Notes under the pieces: generated by a model | The model's database searches: none | Seen by the model: only the letters and a program-made list of their open reading frames with translations | Told to the model about the DNA's origin: nothing | Origin: Candidatus Amesbacteria bacterium RBG_19FT_COMBO_48_16 | GTDB lineage: Bacteria > Patescibacteriota > Microgenomatia > CAZETR01 > Amesbacteraceae | Length of the DNA stretch: 6,000 bases | Direction: 5' to 3' | Assembly (NCBI GenBank): GCA_001775555.1 | Contig: MEXE01000029.1 | Coordinates: 1 to 6,000, forward strand | Position numbers and translations under genes: made by a program | Shown: piece by piece, positions 1-4,805 of the stretch | How positions within the stretch are numbered: position 1 is the first letter of the stretch | Layout: the number at the start of each line of letters is the position of its first letter

Positions 1-810
1 TTTCCCTGTTAACCCATACTGGGATATAGCCATCTCAATATCCCCTCCCCCGGCCACTTTATAAGCAGGAGATGCCGCAATCGCCTCCAATATCATTCGC
101 GTCCCTTTTTCGGCATTGGGATCTTCGTATTTTCCCATCACTCCCGCCGCCACAATCACTTCCGCTTCCCCGATCACTTTGACATAATTTTCAATTACCC
201 CATCCGCCAGATCCAGTCCATCCGGCCGCAACTCCACCCCCGGCAACAAGCCTCCCTTGAGAACAGCCGCAAATTTTCCTCTCATCACTTCAGCCAACCT
301 CTGTTTGTCCCCTACCTTCACTCCGCCGATAACCAGTACTCTTCGCCCGGGTTTATCCCACACCTGGGACAGCATTTCAATCTCCTTCCCGAATCTTAAC
401 CCCAAGCATACATCTTTTCCTTGCCTTTTCATTACCTGCGGCAGGCTTATTATTGACGCGTGCAGTCGGTGCGACGTCGCAAACGCCTCATTCACATACA
501 CTTCCCATCCCGAAGATATCCTCCGGGCAAATTCCTCAACGTTTTGCGTCTCACCGGGATTATCCCTCAGTTTGTCGTCAAATTCCACTCCTACAAACTC
601 CTCCTGCAGTTGGCTCGCCAAATTCAAAGCCGTCCCCGTATGTCCGATGACTTTGACTTTTCCCGCTTTCTTCCCCAACAGCCATCTGACCATCTCCCGC
701 ACGGAATTCGCCCGCGGGTTATCCCCGTCGTCCACATCCATATCTCCCCTCACTAGTACTTTTTTACCCCCTACCTCAGTGTTTATTACCAACGGCAATC
801 GGTCCTTCAT
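1..810 (-). CDS. pgk: Phosphoglycerate kinase, compact divergent form (3' end beyond left edge)
   Basis: Transfers phosphate from 1,3-bisphosphoglycerate to ADP in cytoplasmic glycolysis. The 270 residues in the window keep the PGK order: KKVLVRGDMDV (16-26, the usual RxDxN substrate loop with Asp for Asn), GH (56-57), DNPGE (83-87), NEAFATSHR (107-115), GGVKVGDK (162-169), GG (186-187), a modified nucleotide loop AGVMGKYE (222-229) and AGGGD (253-257). From memory of canonical enzymes of about 390-420 residues, roughly 90 residues are missing before AGGGD, mostly in the N-domain after the His loop and in the C-domain after the GG turn. The Arg of the usual HLGRP loop is absent. The ATG at 810 is chosen because the preceding beta strand (GGKKVLVR) is needed; a GTG at 752 would cut it off. 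The gene overlaps the end of rpiB by 35 nt in another frame. Family is confident; full activity is inferred. Confidence 0.88.
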   Translation of the reverse strand, partial: MKDRLPLVINTEVGGKKVLVRGDMDVDDGDNPRANSVREMVRWLLGKKAGKVKVIGHTGTALNLASQLQEEFVGVEFDDKLRDNPGETQNVEEFARRISSGWEVYVNEAFATSHRLHASIISLPQVMKRQGKDVCLGLRFGKEIEMLSQVWDKPGRRVLVIGGVKVGDKQRLAEVMRGKFAAVLKGGLLPGVELRPDGLDLADGVIENYVKVIGEAEVIVAAGVMGKYEDPNAEKGTRMILEAIAASPAYKVAGGGDIEMAISQYGLTGK

Positions 811-1243
811 ATCTGGATATTTTATCAATGCGCCGCAGATAACTGTCGCTCTCCACAAACTCCGTCTCCAAAAACTTCTCCACCAGCTCCAACGCCGTTA
901 TCTCATCCGTATTGTCAGCCGCCAGGACCATAATATTTATGTTGTCATCCTTCCTGGCTGCATGTACCTGGTCCGGAGCAAACCCTAACCCCGCTCTCAC
1001 CGCCTTGACTTTGTTAGCTGCAATACACATCCCCACCCCCGAGCCGCAAATTAATATTCCCCGGTGACGGTCTGCATCCGCCGCCACTCGCTGGGCCAAA
1101 TCAATCGCATAATCTGTATAATCATCCCAAGCGTTATACTCATACGCCCCCAAATCCTCAAACTCGTATCCCCGGCCTTTCAGCCAATCGTTAATTTTGG
1201 CCTTCAACTCCCACCCCCTGTGATCAGCCCCTATGTAAATCAT
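776..1243 (-). CDS. rpiB: Ribose-5-phosphate isomerase B (RpiB/LacAB family)
   Basis: Interconverts ribulose 5-phosphate and ribose 5-phosphate in the non-oxidative pentose phosphate pathway, in the cytoplasm. The 155-aa length is normal for the family. Visible motifs are GADHRG (5-10), with the Asp-His pair that binds the sugar, and GILICGSGVG (62-71), with the catalytic Cys66 and the anion-binding glycine loop, followed by IAANK (74-78) and VRAGL (82-86). At the usual RxHN(D/N)AN site this protein reads RKDDNIN (97-103), so Asp sits where the ring-opening His is expected. The ATG lies in an ATGA overlap with the stop of the SDR gene, and a GGAGG 12 nt upstream, encoded by the SDR's NGG motif, may serve as ribosome-binding site. 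The last nine or so residues (GPIAVGNKH) are shared with the start of pgk. LacA/LacB of tagatose metabolism are relatives, but the single-subunit glycolytic context favours RpiB. Confidence 0.9.
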   Translation of the reverse strand: MIYIGADHRGWELKAKINDWLKGRGYEFEDLGAYEYNAWDDYTDYAIDLAQRVAADADRHRGILICGSGVGMCIAANKVKAVRAGLGFAPDQVHAARKDDNINIMVLAADNTDEITALELVEKFLETEFVESDSYLRRIDKISRYEGPIAVGNKH

Positions 1244-1935
1244 CTCAACACGTAACCTCCGTTAATATCCAGACACGCCCCGGTAATATGCGAGGCCTCA
1301 TCGGATGCCAAAAAATAAATCCCGTTGGCAATATCCTCCGGCCGCGCAATTTTTTTCAGCAAAGACATCTCAATCAACTGCGCCAGCCTTTCCTGATTCA
1401 TTTGCTTTGTCATCCCCGAATTAGTTACCCCCGGCGCCACTGAGTTGACCCGGATATTTGGCGCCAGTTCCTTGGCCATGCTTTTTACAAATCCCTGCAC
1501 CGCCGCCTTTGTCCCCGCATACACCGGATCGGAACTGCCCGCTTGAGCCGCCGTCGAAGTAATAAATACCATTGACCCCTTGACCATTTTTTCCGCCGCC
1601 CATTTACCCGTCAAATAAGTCCCCATTTCATTTACCCCGATTACTTTCTCCATCGTCTCAATATCATACTGGGCCAGCGTTTTGTAGCCATAAATCCCGG
1701 CGCAGTTCACCAGGCAATCGATCCTCCGGAAATGTTCATAAGCTTGGCCAAATCCCCTCTTGATACTGTCCCAGTCCGCCACGTCCACCTGGTAATATTT
1801 AATACCCTCACTTTCAGCTACCGCTTTCTCGGTATAAAACCCCGCCACTTGCCATCCCTCTTTCACAAACTTTTCCGCCGTTGCCCGCCCGATTCCCCTT
1901 GAGGCCCCGGTAATAAACACTACTTTCTTATCCAT
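1240..1935 (-). CDS. Short-chain dehydrogenase/reductase (classical SDR, FabG-like)
   Basis: A cytoplasmic NAD(P)-dependent oxidoreductase with a single Rossmann domain; substrate unknown. The cofactor motif TGASRGIG is at 9-16, NCAG at 77-80, the structural Asn at 102 (VNEMG), the catalytic Ser at 127 (ITSTAA), and YxxxK at 139-143 (YAGTK). VAPGVTNSGM (167-175) and the C-terminal ITGACLDINGGYVL complete the classical pattern. Arg13 in the glycine loop and the lack of an acidic residue after the second strand suggest NADP(H). The length of 231 aa is slightly short for FabG (about 245). Although the sequence resembles 3-oxoacyl-ACP reductase, no fatty-acid genes are nearby; the setting among tpiA, rpiB and pgk points more to a sugar or polyol substrate. 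Its stop overlaps the rpiB start (ATGA), so the two are probably translationally coupled. The TA-rich repeat ends 2 nt before its ATG, and no convincing Shine-Dalgarno site is left. Confidence 0.88.
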   Translation of the reverse strand: MDKKVVFITGASRGIGRATAEKFVKEGWQVAGFYTEKAVAESEGIKYYQVDVADWDSIKRGFGQAYEHFRRIDCLVNCAGIYGYKTLAQYDIETMEKVIGVNEMGTYLTGKWAAEKMVKGSMVFITSTAAQAGSSDPVYAGTKAAVQGFVKSMAKELAPNIRVNSVAPGVTNSGMTKQMNQERLAQLIEMSLLKKIARPEDIANGIYFLASDEASHITGACLDINGGYVLR

Positions 1936-1937
1936 CC

Positions 1938-1968
1938 TAGTAATAGTAAATAGTAATAGTGAATAGTA
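1938..1968. repeat. TA-rich repeat, downstream arm flanking the four-helix gene
   Basis: An array of AGTAAT/AGTAAA-type units lies between the four-helix gene and the SDR start. Positions 1943-1965 match the reverse complement of 2325-2347 at 20 of 23 positions, so the two form an imperfect inverted pair. Positions 1938-1960 are identical, inverted, to 4457-4479 (23 of 23). Confidence 0.75.
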
Positions 1969-1974
1969 GGCAGT

Positions 1975-2322
1975 TCATTTAGAGATTCCCGTCAACATTT
2001 TACACACTTCTGTCGACAAATCATAAATCTTCCTCTTAAATCCTTCATCTGCAACCCAAATCCCTCTCTTAGAAAGCAATATCAAAATGTTCATCGACTC
2101 CATAACCGAGCCATAAAAAACAACATAAAAATGATTGCTGTCCTTCTTAGTTTTTCTGCCATTCCCTTCAGCGATGTTGCTCGGGATAGAAAGGGCCGCC
2201 CTTCTCAATTGATCAGCAAACGAGAATTGATATTTCTGCGGTAACCCATCCGCAATTTCACAAAGTAAATCTGCCAACTCCATCGCTTTCTGCCAAACTG
2301 TCAGGGTTTGAAACTTAAACAT
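1975..2322 (-). CDS. Four helix bundle protein (S23 / 23S rRNA intervening-sequence protein family)
   Basis: The 115-aa protein has the family hallmarks: LTVWQKAMELA near the N-terminus (7-17), QLRRAALSIPSNIAEGNGR (38-56), and FYGSVMES (69-76) in the third helix, with a length typical of the family (about 115-125). Relatives occur inside intervening sequences of 23S rRNA in Leptospira and Coxiella, form small four-helix bundles, and resemble the accessory protein Avd of diversity-generating retroelements; the cellular role is unknown. Here the gene interrupts a metabolic operon between tpiA and the SDR gene and is bounded on both sides by related TA-rich repeats in inverted orientation. By hand count GC is about 41% over 2041-2280 against about 58% over 2701-2940 within tpiA, which fits acquisition from elsewhere. 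Translation starts at the ATG next to AACAGG, without a spaced Shine-Dalgarno site. Confidence 0.88.
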   Translation of the reverse strand: MFKFQTLTVWQKAMELADLLCEIADGLPQKYQFSFADQLRRAALSIPSNIAEGNGRKTKKDSNHFYVVFYGSVMESMNILILLSKRGIWVADEGFKRKIYDLSTEVCKMLTGISK

Positions 2323-2324
2323 CC

Positions 2325-2353
2325 TGTTTACTATTACTGTTTACTATTTACTA
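2325..2353. repeat. TA-rich repeat, upstream arm flanking the four-helix gene
   Basis: This array of AGTAAA/AGTAAT/AGTAAAC units (read on the minus strand) begins inside the last codons of tpiA and ends just before the four-helix ATG. It is the inverted partner of 1943-1965. The tpiA stop codon (TAG, 2344-2346) lies inside the array. Confidence 0.75.
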
Positions 2354-2991
2354 AACACCCTAGCTAATTCCCTCAGCTGATACTCCGGATCTTCGGCCAA
2401 CACAATATCTGTTGCCACCAATATTCCCGTTACTCCCAATTCTATTCCGACTTTCACATCCTCAGGTGTGTGCACCCCCGCCCCGATGAGCACTGAGCAC
2501 TTAGTGCTTAATACTATCTGCTTGATCACCTCCGGCTTCTCACCGCTCACTGATTTTTCTATACTCCCCACCAGCTCCGGCGGTTCATAAGCTATATAAT
2601 CCGGCTCCAGGCCCGCCGCCCATTTCGCCTCCTCCAAGTCTGCCACGCAAATGCAGGCTTGAAACGCCATCCCTGCAATCAATTTCATGGTTTTTTCCAA
2701 TTGGTCTTTAGCCAATTTATGCTCCGAGTGATTAAGAAGCGTCCCTGCGGCCCCCGCCTCTTCCACCTCCTCCACGGTTATCCACCCCGTGTTTTTCCCC
2801 TGTTCCACCGGATCCACATGCTGCACCCAGCACTCCGCCCCCGTCTCCACGCAATTTCGCAAATCCGCCACCTGCGGTACCGCCACTATTCTCACTTTTG
2901 TTTCAGCCATCACCCTGCGGCAAATCTGCGCCAGCCTCACCGCCCGATACCCCGTCGCCTCTTTATAAGTCTTGAAATTAACTACAATCAC
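2344..2991 (-). CDS. tpiA: Triosephosphate isomerase, short archaeal-like type
   Basis: Interconverts glyceraldehyde 3-phosphate and dihydroxyacetone phosphate in cytoplasmic glycolysis and gluconeogenesis. At 215 aa it matches the compact archaeal type rather than the bacterial one (about 250). Visible catalytic elements are NFK (Asn5, Lys7), LLNHSEH with catalytic His88, AYEPPELVG with catalytic Glu136, and the phosphate-binding turn IGAGVHTPEDV (169-179), followed by GVTGILVATDIV (187-197). The start is GTG: the codon directly upstream in frame is TAA, so no longer start is possible. A weak AGG lies 6 nt before it. The stop lies inside the TA-rich repeat, so the C-terminal few residues (VFSK) may have been reshaped by that insertion. 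Residues 162-166 (STKCS) are encoded by a perfect palindrome. It is the first gene of an operon running to pgk. Confidence 0.92.
   Translation of the reverse strand: MIVVNFKTYKEATGYRAVRLAQICRRVMAETKVRIVAVPQVADLRNCVETGAECWVQHVDPVEQGKNTGWITVEEVEEAGAAGTLLNHSEHKLAKDQLEKTMKLIAGMAFQACICVADLEEAKWAAGLEPDYIAYEPPELVGSIEKSVSGEKPEVIKQIVLSTKCSVLIGAGVHTPEDVKVGIELGVTGILVATDIVLAEDPEYQLRELARVFSK
2487..2510. repeat. Palindromic GAGCACT/AGTGCT repeat inside tpiA
   Basis: AGCACT (2496-2501), a central T, and AGTGCT (2503-2508) form a perfect 13-nt palindrome, preceded by another GAGCACT (2489-2495) so that the unit is in tandem. It encodes STKCS just before the phosphate-binding strand of TIM. Confidence 0.45.
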
Positions 2992-3051
2992 TTACCTAGT
3001 GTACCAGATCAGTAGTGTCACCAGCGAGCAGAACGCAACTTGCATTTGCAT
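2992..3051 (-). CDS. Possible 19-aa leader peptide abutting tpiA
   Basis: An ATG at 3051 opens a short frame encoding a 19-residue hydrophobic peptide that starts MQMQVAF and ends LLIWYTR. Its TAA stop (2992-2994) directly touches the tpiA GTG. The arrangement would allow translational coupling, and the peptide could be a small membrane helix. There is no Shine-Dalgarno site before it, it is very short, and one such frame is easily found by chance; the same bases also form part of the inverted repeats. Weak candidate. Confidence 0.18.
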   Translation of the reverse strand: MQMQVAFCSLVTLLIWYTR

Positions 3052-3165
3052 TTTAAGGAACTTACGCAGACGACCGTCCCCTGACCTGACTCATAGATAC
3101 AGTATCGGTGGTCGTCGAGTATGTAGATAACGCGCGGGTTTAATTTCTAATTATAATTAAGCGCG

Positions 3166-3193
3166 ATTATCGATCCGACAAAATGCAAATCAA
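3166..3193 (-). promoter_or_regulatory. Candidate promoter for the tpiA operon
   Basis: On the minus strand TTGATT (3193-3188) and GATAAT (3171-3166, 5 of 6 to TATAAT) are 16 bp apart. Transcription would begin near 3159, leaving a leader of about 165 nt before tpiA. Both boxes overlap arms of the inverted repeats, so this reading and a full-length RNA covering 3014-3204 exclude each other. Confidence 0.35.
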
Positions 3194-3220
3194 GTGGTGT
3201 TACTCAATCCTTCTCGCTAA

Positions 3221-3727
3221 CTATGGTTCCACCACAAACTTCCCCTTCATCCCCATCTGCCTGTGGTTAGCCACAGAGCAGTAAAACTCAAACGTCCCGA
3301 CTTTATTAACAGTAAACTCTATCACCTCTTCCTCCCCCTCCCCTATCTGGTTAGTTTGCGCCTCAAACTCGTCCAGGTTAAAATCATGGATCGCATCCAG
3401 ACTCCTGAAAGCCAGCTCCACCGTCTCCCCTTTCTTCACTTTGATCGTGTTAGGCGAAAATTTGAAACTGCTCCCTTCTACCACGATTTTTTTGACATTA
3501 CCGGTTACTTCACTTTCTTCCTCCGGCAGTACAGCCGTTGTAGGTCCCGGGGTCACCATCAGCCCTTCCTCCTCCAACGGACTCGGAGTTACCACACTCG
3601 GCCCTTCAAATATCCCTCCCGTTCCCGGCTGGCCGGACTCCCTCCGCTGCAGCCACCACACCCCCCCGCCGACCAACAACACCCCCAACACCAGCACTCC
3701 CCCGATTACCAGCCAGCTTTTGTTCAT
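3221..3727 (-). CDS. Membrane-anchored type I copper protein (cupredoxin)
   Basis: The 168-aa protein has an N-terminal transmembrane anchor (about 5-26), a Pro/Glu/Gly-rich linker (about 30-76), and a C-terminal cupredoxin domain (79-168) outside the membrane. The domain begins VKKIVVEGSSFKFSPNTI and carries the four usual type I copper ligands: His114 (IHDF), Cys150, His155 and Met160 in YCSVANHRQMGMKG, spaced C-x4-H-x4-M as in plastocyanin-like blue copper proteins. The expected role is electron transfer or copper binding at the cell surface; no redox partner is encoded here. An in-frame stop lies 4 codons upstream of the ATG, which supports this start, but no Shine-Dalgarno site is visible. 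A 42-nt gap separates it from the upstream PsbP-like gene, probably in one transcript. Confidence 0.88.
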   Translation of the reverse strand: MNKSWLVIGGVLVLGVLLVGGGVWWLQRRESGQPGTGGIFEGPSVVTPSPLEEEGLMVTPGPTTAVLPEEESEVTGNVKKIVVEGSSFKFSPNTIKVKKGETVELAFRSLDAIHDFNLDEFEAQTNQIGEGEEEVIEFTVNKVGTFEFYCSVANHRQMGMKGKFVVEP

Positions 3728-3769
3728 CCGACAGTTATATTAACAAATCCGCCAATATCCTGACAACCC

Positions 3770-4387
3770 TTAAATAATCACCAAGCTCCGGTAAATTTCT
3801 TCTAATGTTTTTTTCCACTTCAACCATTCTGTTTTCGCCATCTCCGCTTCCAATACCACCAATCGCCCTTTCTTCTGCGCCATTGCCCTCTGCCACACCA
3901 CCAAATTTCCCGTCTCCGGCACTTCCTCCCATGTCAAAATTACCAGACTCGCCTCATCTGTATTAATATATTCCCTGTCCCCCGCTAAACTCGCGCCCTC
4001 ACTTTCCAGCTCCTTCACTTCCGTATCTGCAATGTCCGCCAGATTCTTGTCCGTGTTTTCTATATACAATCGCACCCCTCCCGGCCACTGTACCACCAGC
4101 TCCCGCTTTTCCTCTTCCAGCACCTCCTCCCACCGCACTATTACGTTTGAATTTTGAAGGTTAAATTTTGAATTTTCTTCAGCCCCCCACTCTCCCGGAT
4201 ACTTCACTCTCACCCCTGCTATATCATTCTGGTAGACTTTAGTCAAAGGCACAGCCGGCTCCAGCTGTTCCTCATACCCGTGCCCGAATCTCCGCGTCTC
4301 CTCCCACCGCCATTTCTTGTAATCCACGAGCGTCACCCCCACCCCCACTACTATCAATATCCCCAGTCCCACTTGCCACCGCTTCAT
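3770..4387 (-). CDS. Membrane-anchored PsbP/Mog1-like extracellular protein
   Basis: A 205-aa protein of unknown function. Residues 5-22 form a transmembrane anchor or uncleaved signal; the rest would lie outside the cell. The segment GVRVKYPGEW (58-67) matches the opening strand of PsbP/Mog1/DUF1795-like domains, and the end (MAKTEWLKWKKTLEEIYRSL, 183-202) matches the closing helix of that fold, which usually ends in a Trp and an I/L-x-S motif. Fold assignment rests on these two anchors only. Residues 72-81 (NSKFNLQNSN) interrupt the first strand region and are encoded by an AT-rich interspersed repeat, as also seen in uppP. It lies directly upstream of the cupredoxin gene. A perfect TATAAT lies 7 nt before the ATG, which suggests a leaderless transcript. 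Confidence 0.65.
   Translation of the reverse strand: MKRWQVGLGILIVVGVGVTLVDYKKWRWEETRRFGHGYEEQLEPAVPLTKVYQNDIAGVRVKYPGEWGAEENSKFNLQNSNVIVRWEEVLEEEKRELVVQWPGGVRLYIENTDKNLADIADTEVKELESEGASLAGDREYINTDEASLVILTWEEVPETGNLVVWQRAMAQKKGRLVVLEAEMAKTEWLKWKKTLEEIYRSLVII
4145..4174 (-). repeat. AT-rich TTCAAAATT-type repeat inside the PsbP-like gene
   Basis: On the minus strand this stretch repeats AATTCAAAATT-like units and encodes NSKFNLQNSN. It resembles 5325-5354 in uppP, sharing AATTC, AAATT and TTCAAAA in the same spacing and reading frame. Its AT content contrasts with the GC-rich codons on both sides. Confidence 0.6.
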
Positions 4388-4394
4388 TTATTCA

Positions 4395-4400
4395 ATTATA
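4395..4400 (-). promoter_or_regulatory. -10 box (TATAAT) for the PsbP-like/cupredoxin transcript
   Basis: The minus strand reads TATAAT exactly, 7 nt before the ATG at 4387, so transcription would begin at or next to the start codon. No good -35 match is seen at 16-18 bp. Confidence 0.5.
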
Positions 4401-4403
4401 AAC

Positions 4404-4412
4404 TGATATGGT
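4404..4412 (+). promoter_or_regulatory. Extended -10 (TGATATGGT) for the secreted-protein gene
   Basis: TG-N-TATGGT lies 12 nt before the ATG at 4425, on the opposite strand to the TATAAT at 4395-4400. If used, it gives a leader of only about 5 nt. The 37-bp gap at 4388-4424 therefore holds both divergent promoters. Confidence 0.35.
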
Positions 4413-4424
4413 AAACTAAAACTT

Positions 4425-4805
4425 ATGAAACTCTTCTCGGCCGGCCTCTCCCTGTTACTATTACTATTTACTATTACTACTCCCGCCTCCGCGGCAACCG
4501 CTTCCCCCAATGCTTCCCTCTCCGTCTCTAAAGATCGTCATTATGTTTACCTGTCTTTCTCCGGCCTCAAATCCGTCGCCAAAGTCAACTATATTCTCAC
4601 TTACGACTCCAATAATACCCAAAAAGGCTTCGAGGGAGGATTTTCTACCAAAAAAAGCACCACCCGCTCCACCCGCCGCCAAATCTTGGGTACTTGCTCC
4701 TCCGGTAAATGCGTTTTCCAGCCCAACCCCAAAAATTTCAGTCTTACTGTTACCTTCACTCTCCGCTCCGGTGCCACCACCACTCTCACCCGCACTCTGC
4801 CTTAA
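4425..4805 (+). CDS. Secreted beta-rich protein of unknown function, with signal peptide
   Basis: A 126-aa protein with a clear signal peptide: MK, a hydrophobic core LSLLLLLF (8-15), and a cleavage site ASA|A after residue 23. The mature part is Ser/Thr-rich with alternating beta-strand patterns (LSVSKDRHYVYLSFSGL, VNYILTYDS, FSLTVTFTL, TTTLTRTL), like a small beta-sandwich. Cys91 and Cys96 in GTCSSGKC could form a disulfide outside the cell. From memory, the pattern of a YxLTY strand, a GTCSSGxC turn and a basic-rich stretch before it recurs in small secreted proteins of Microgenomates, but I know no assigned function. Codons 11-18 of the signal peptide are made of the TA-rich repeat (TTA CTA TTA CTA), unlike the C-ending codons around. 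It is one of only two plus-strand genes here. Confidence 0.75.
   Translation: MKLFSAGLSLLLLLFTITTPASAATASPNASLSVSKDRHYVYLSFSGLKSVAKVNYILTYDSNNTQKGFEGGFSTKKSTTRSTRRQILGTCSSGKCVFQPNPKNFSLTVTFTLRSGATTTLTRTLP
4455..4479 (+). repeat. TA-rich repeat copy inside a signal-peptide coding region
   Basis: Positions 4457-4479 are an exact inverted copy (23 of 23) of 1938-1960 beside the four-helix gene. In frame it reads L-L-L-L-F-T-I-T, forming the hydrophobic core of the signal peptide. Confidence 0.7.

Larger units (their letters stand above)
1938..2353 (-). mobile_element. Candidate small mobile cassette: four-helix gene with inverted repeat ends
   Basis: The unit is about 416 bp: an S23-family gene bracketed by imperfect inverted TA-rich repeats (1943-1965 and 2325-2347, 20 of 23 matches). 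It sits in an otherwise contiguous operon, has lower GC than its neighbours, and reaches into both adjacent genes: the tpiA stop codon lies in one arm and the other ends 2 nt before the SDR start. No transposase is present and no clean target duplication is visible; CCTAG occurs at 1936-1940 and 2359-2363 but the second copy is not flush with the repeat. Mobility, if real, would have to be supplied in trans. Inference only. Confidence 0.4.
2992..3220. other. Gene-free structured island upstream of tpiA (candidate leader or non-coding RNA)
   Basis: This is the longest stretch without a convincing gene. Over 3001-3180 I count 41 G and 41 C, whereas elsewhere C on this strand exceeds G by three- to four-fold. 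Inverted repeats nest: 3014-3023 with 3195-3204 (8 pairs, one wobble, one mismatch), 3044-3054 with 3180-3190 (11 of 11), 3069-3078 with 3107-3116 (10 pairs including two G-U), and 3126-3135 with 3161-3171 (10 pairs, one bulged A), extended inside by TTAATT 3140-3145 with AATTAA 3155-3160. GATACAGTATC at 3096-3106 and TAATTATAATTA at 3148-3159 are further palindromes. No tRNA, RNase P, tmRNA or SRP RNA core was recognised. No terminator-like T-run follows, so on the minus strand it would read straight into tpiA. Confidence 0.45.

Noticed and set aside
257..988. Long plus-strand open frame (243 codons)
   Set aside because: It is antisense to pgk and rpiB, both of which have clear family motifs; its Ser/Pro/Leu-rich product is what the C-rich complementary strand yields.
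1421..1603. Minus-strand Gly-rich frame inside the SDR gene
   Set aside because: A shadow in another frame of the SDR coding region with no independent support.
1975..2322. Four-helix gene considered as Avd of a diversity-generating retroelement
   Set aside because: No reverse transcriptase, template repeat or C-type-lectin target is in the window, and the sequence fits the S23/IVP group.
776..2322. Possible use of TGA as Gly (code 25)
   Set aside because: TGA ends the SDR, rpiB and four-helix frames at family-appropriate lengths, and no in-frame TGA occurs inside genes.
1938..2353. TA-rich arrays considered as a CRISPR array
   Set aside because: Units are short, degenerate and lack unique spacers; no cas gene is nearby.
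3067..3095. AGGTCAGG on the minus strand, like part of the SRP RNA core
   Set aside because: The required GGAAG/GCAGCC part of the SRP core is absent from the surrounding bases, so the match is taken as chance.
3126..3171. Palindromic AT core considered as a dif site or replication origin
   Set aside because: The 12-bp palindrome is contiguous, without the 6-bp centre of a dif site; no DnaA-box cluster is present and the C/G skew is the same on both sides of the island.
3263..3763. Plus-strand open frame of 166 codons opposite the cupredoxin gene
   Set aside because: The minus strand encodes a cupredoxin with all copper ligands; the plus product is His/Pro/Arg-rich with no recognisable motif.
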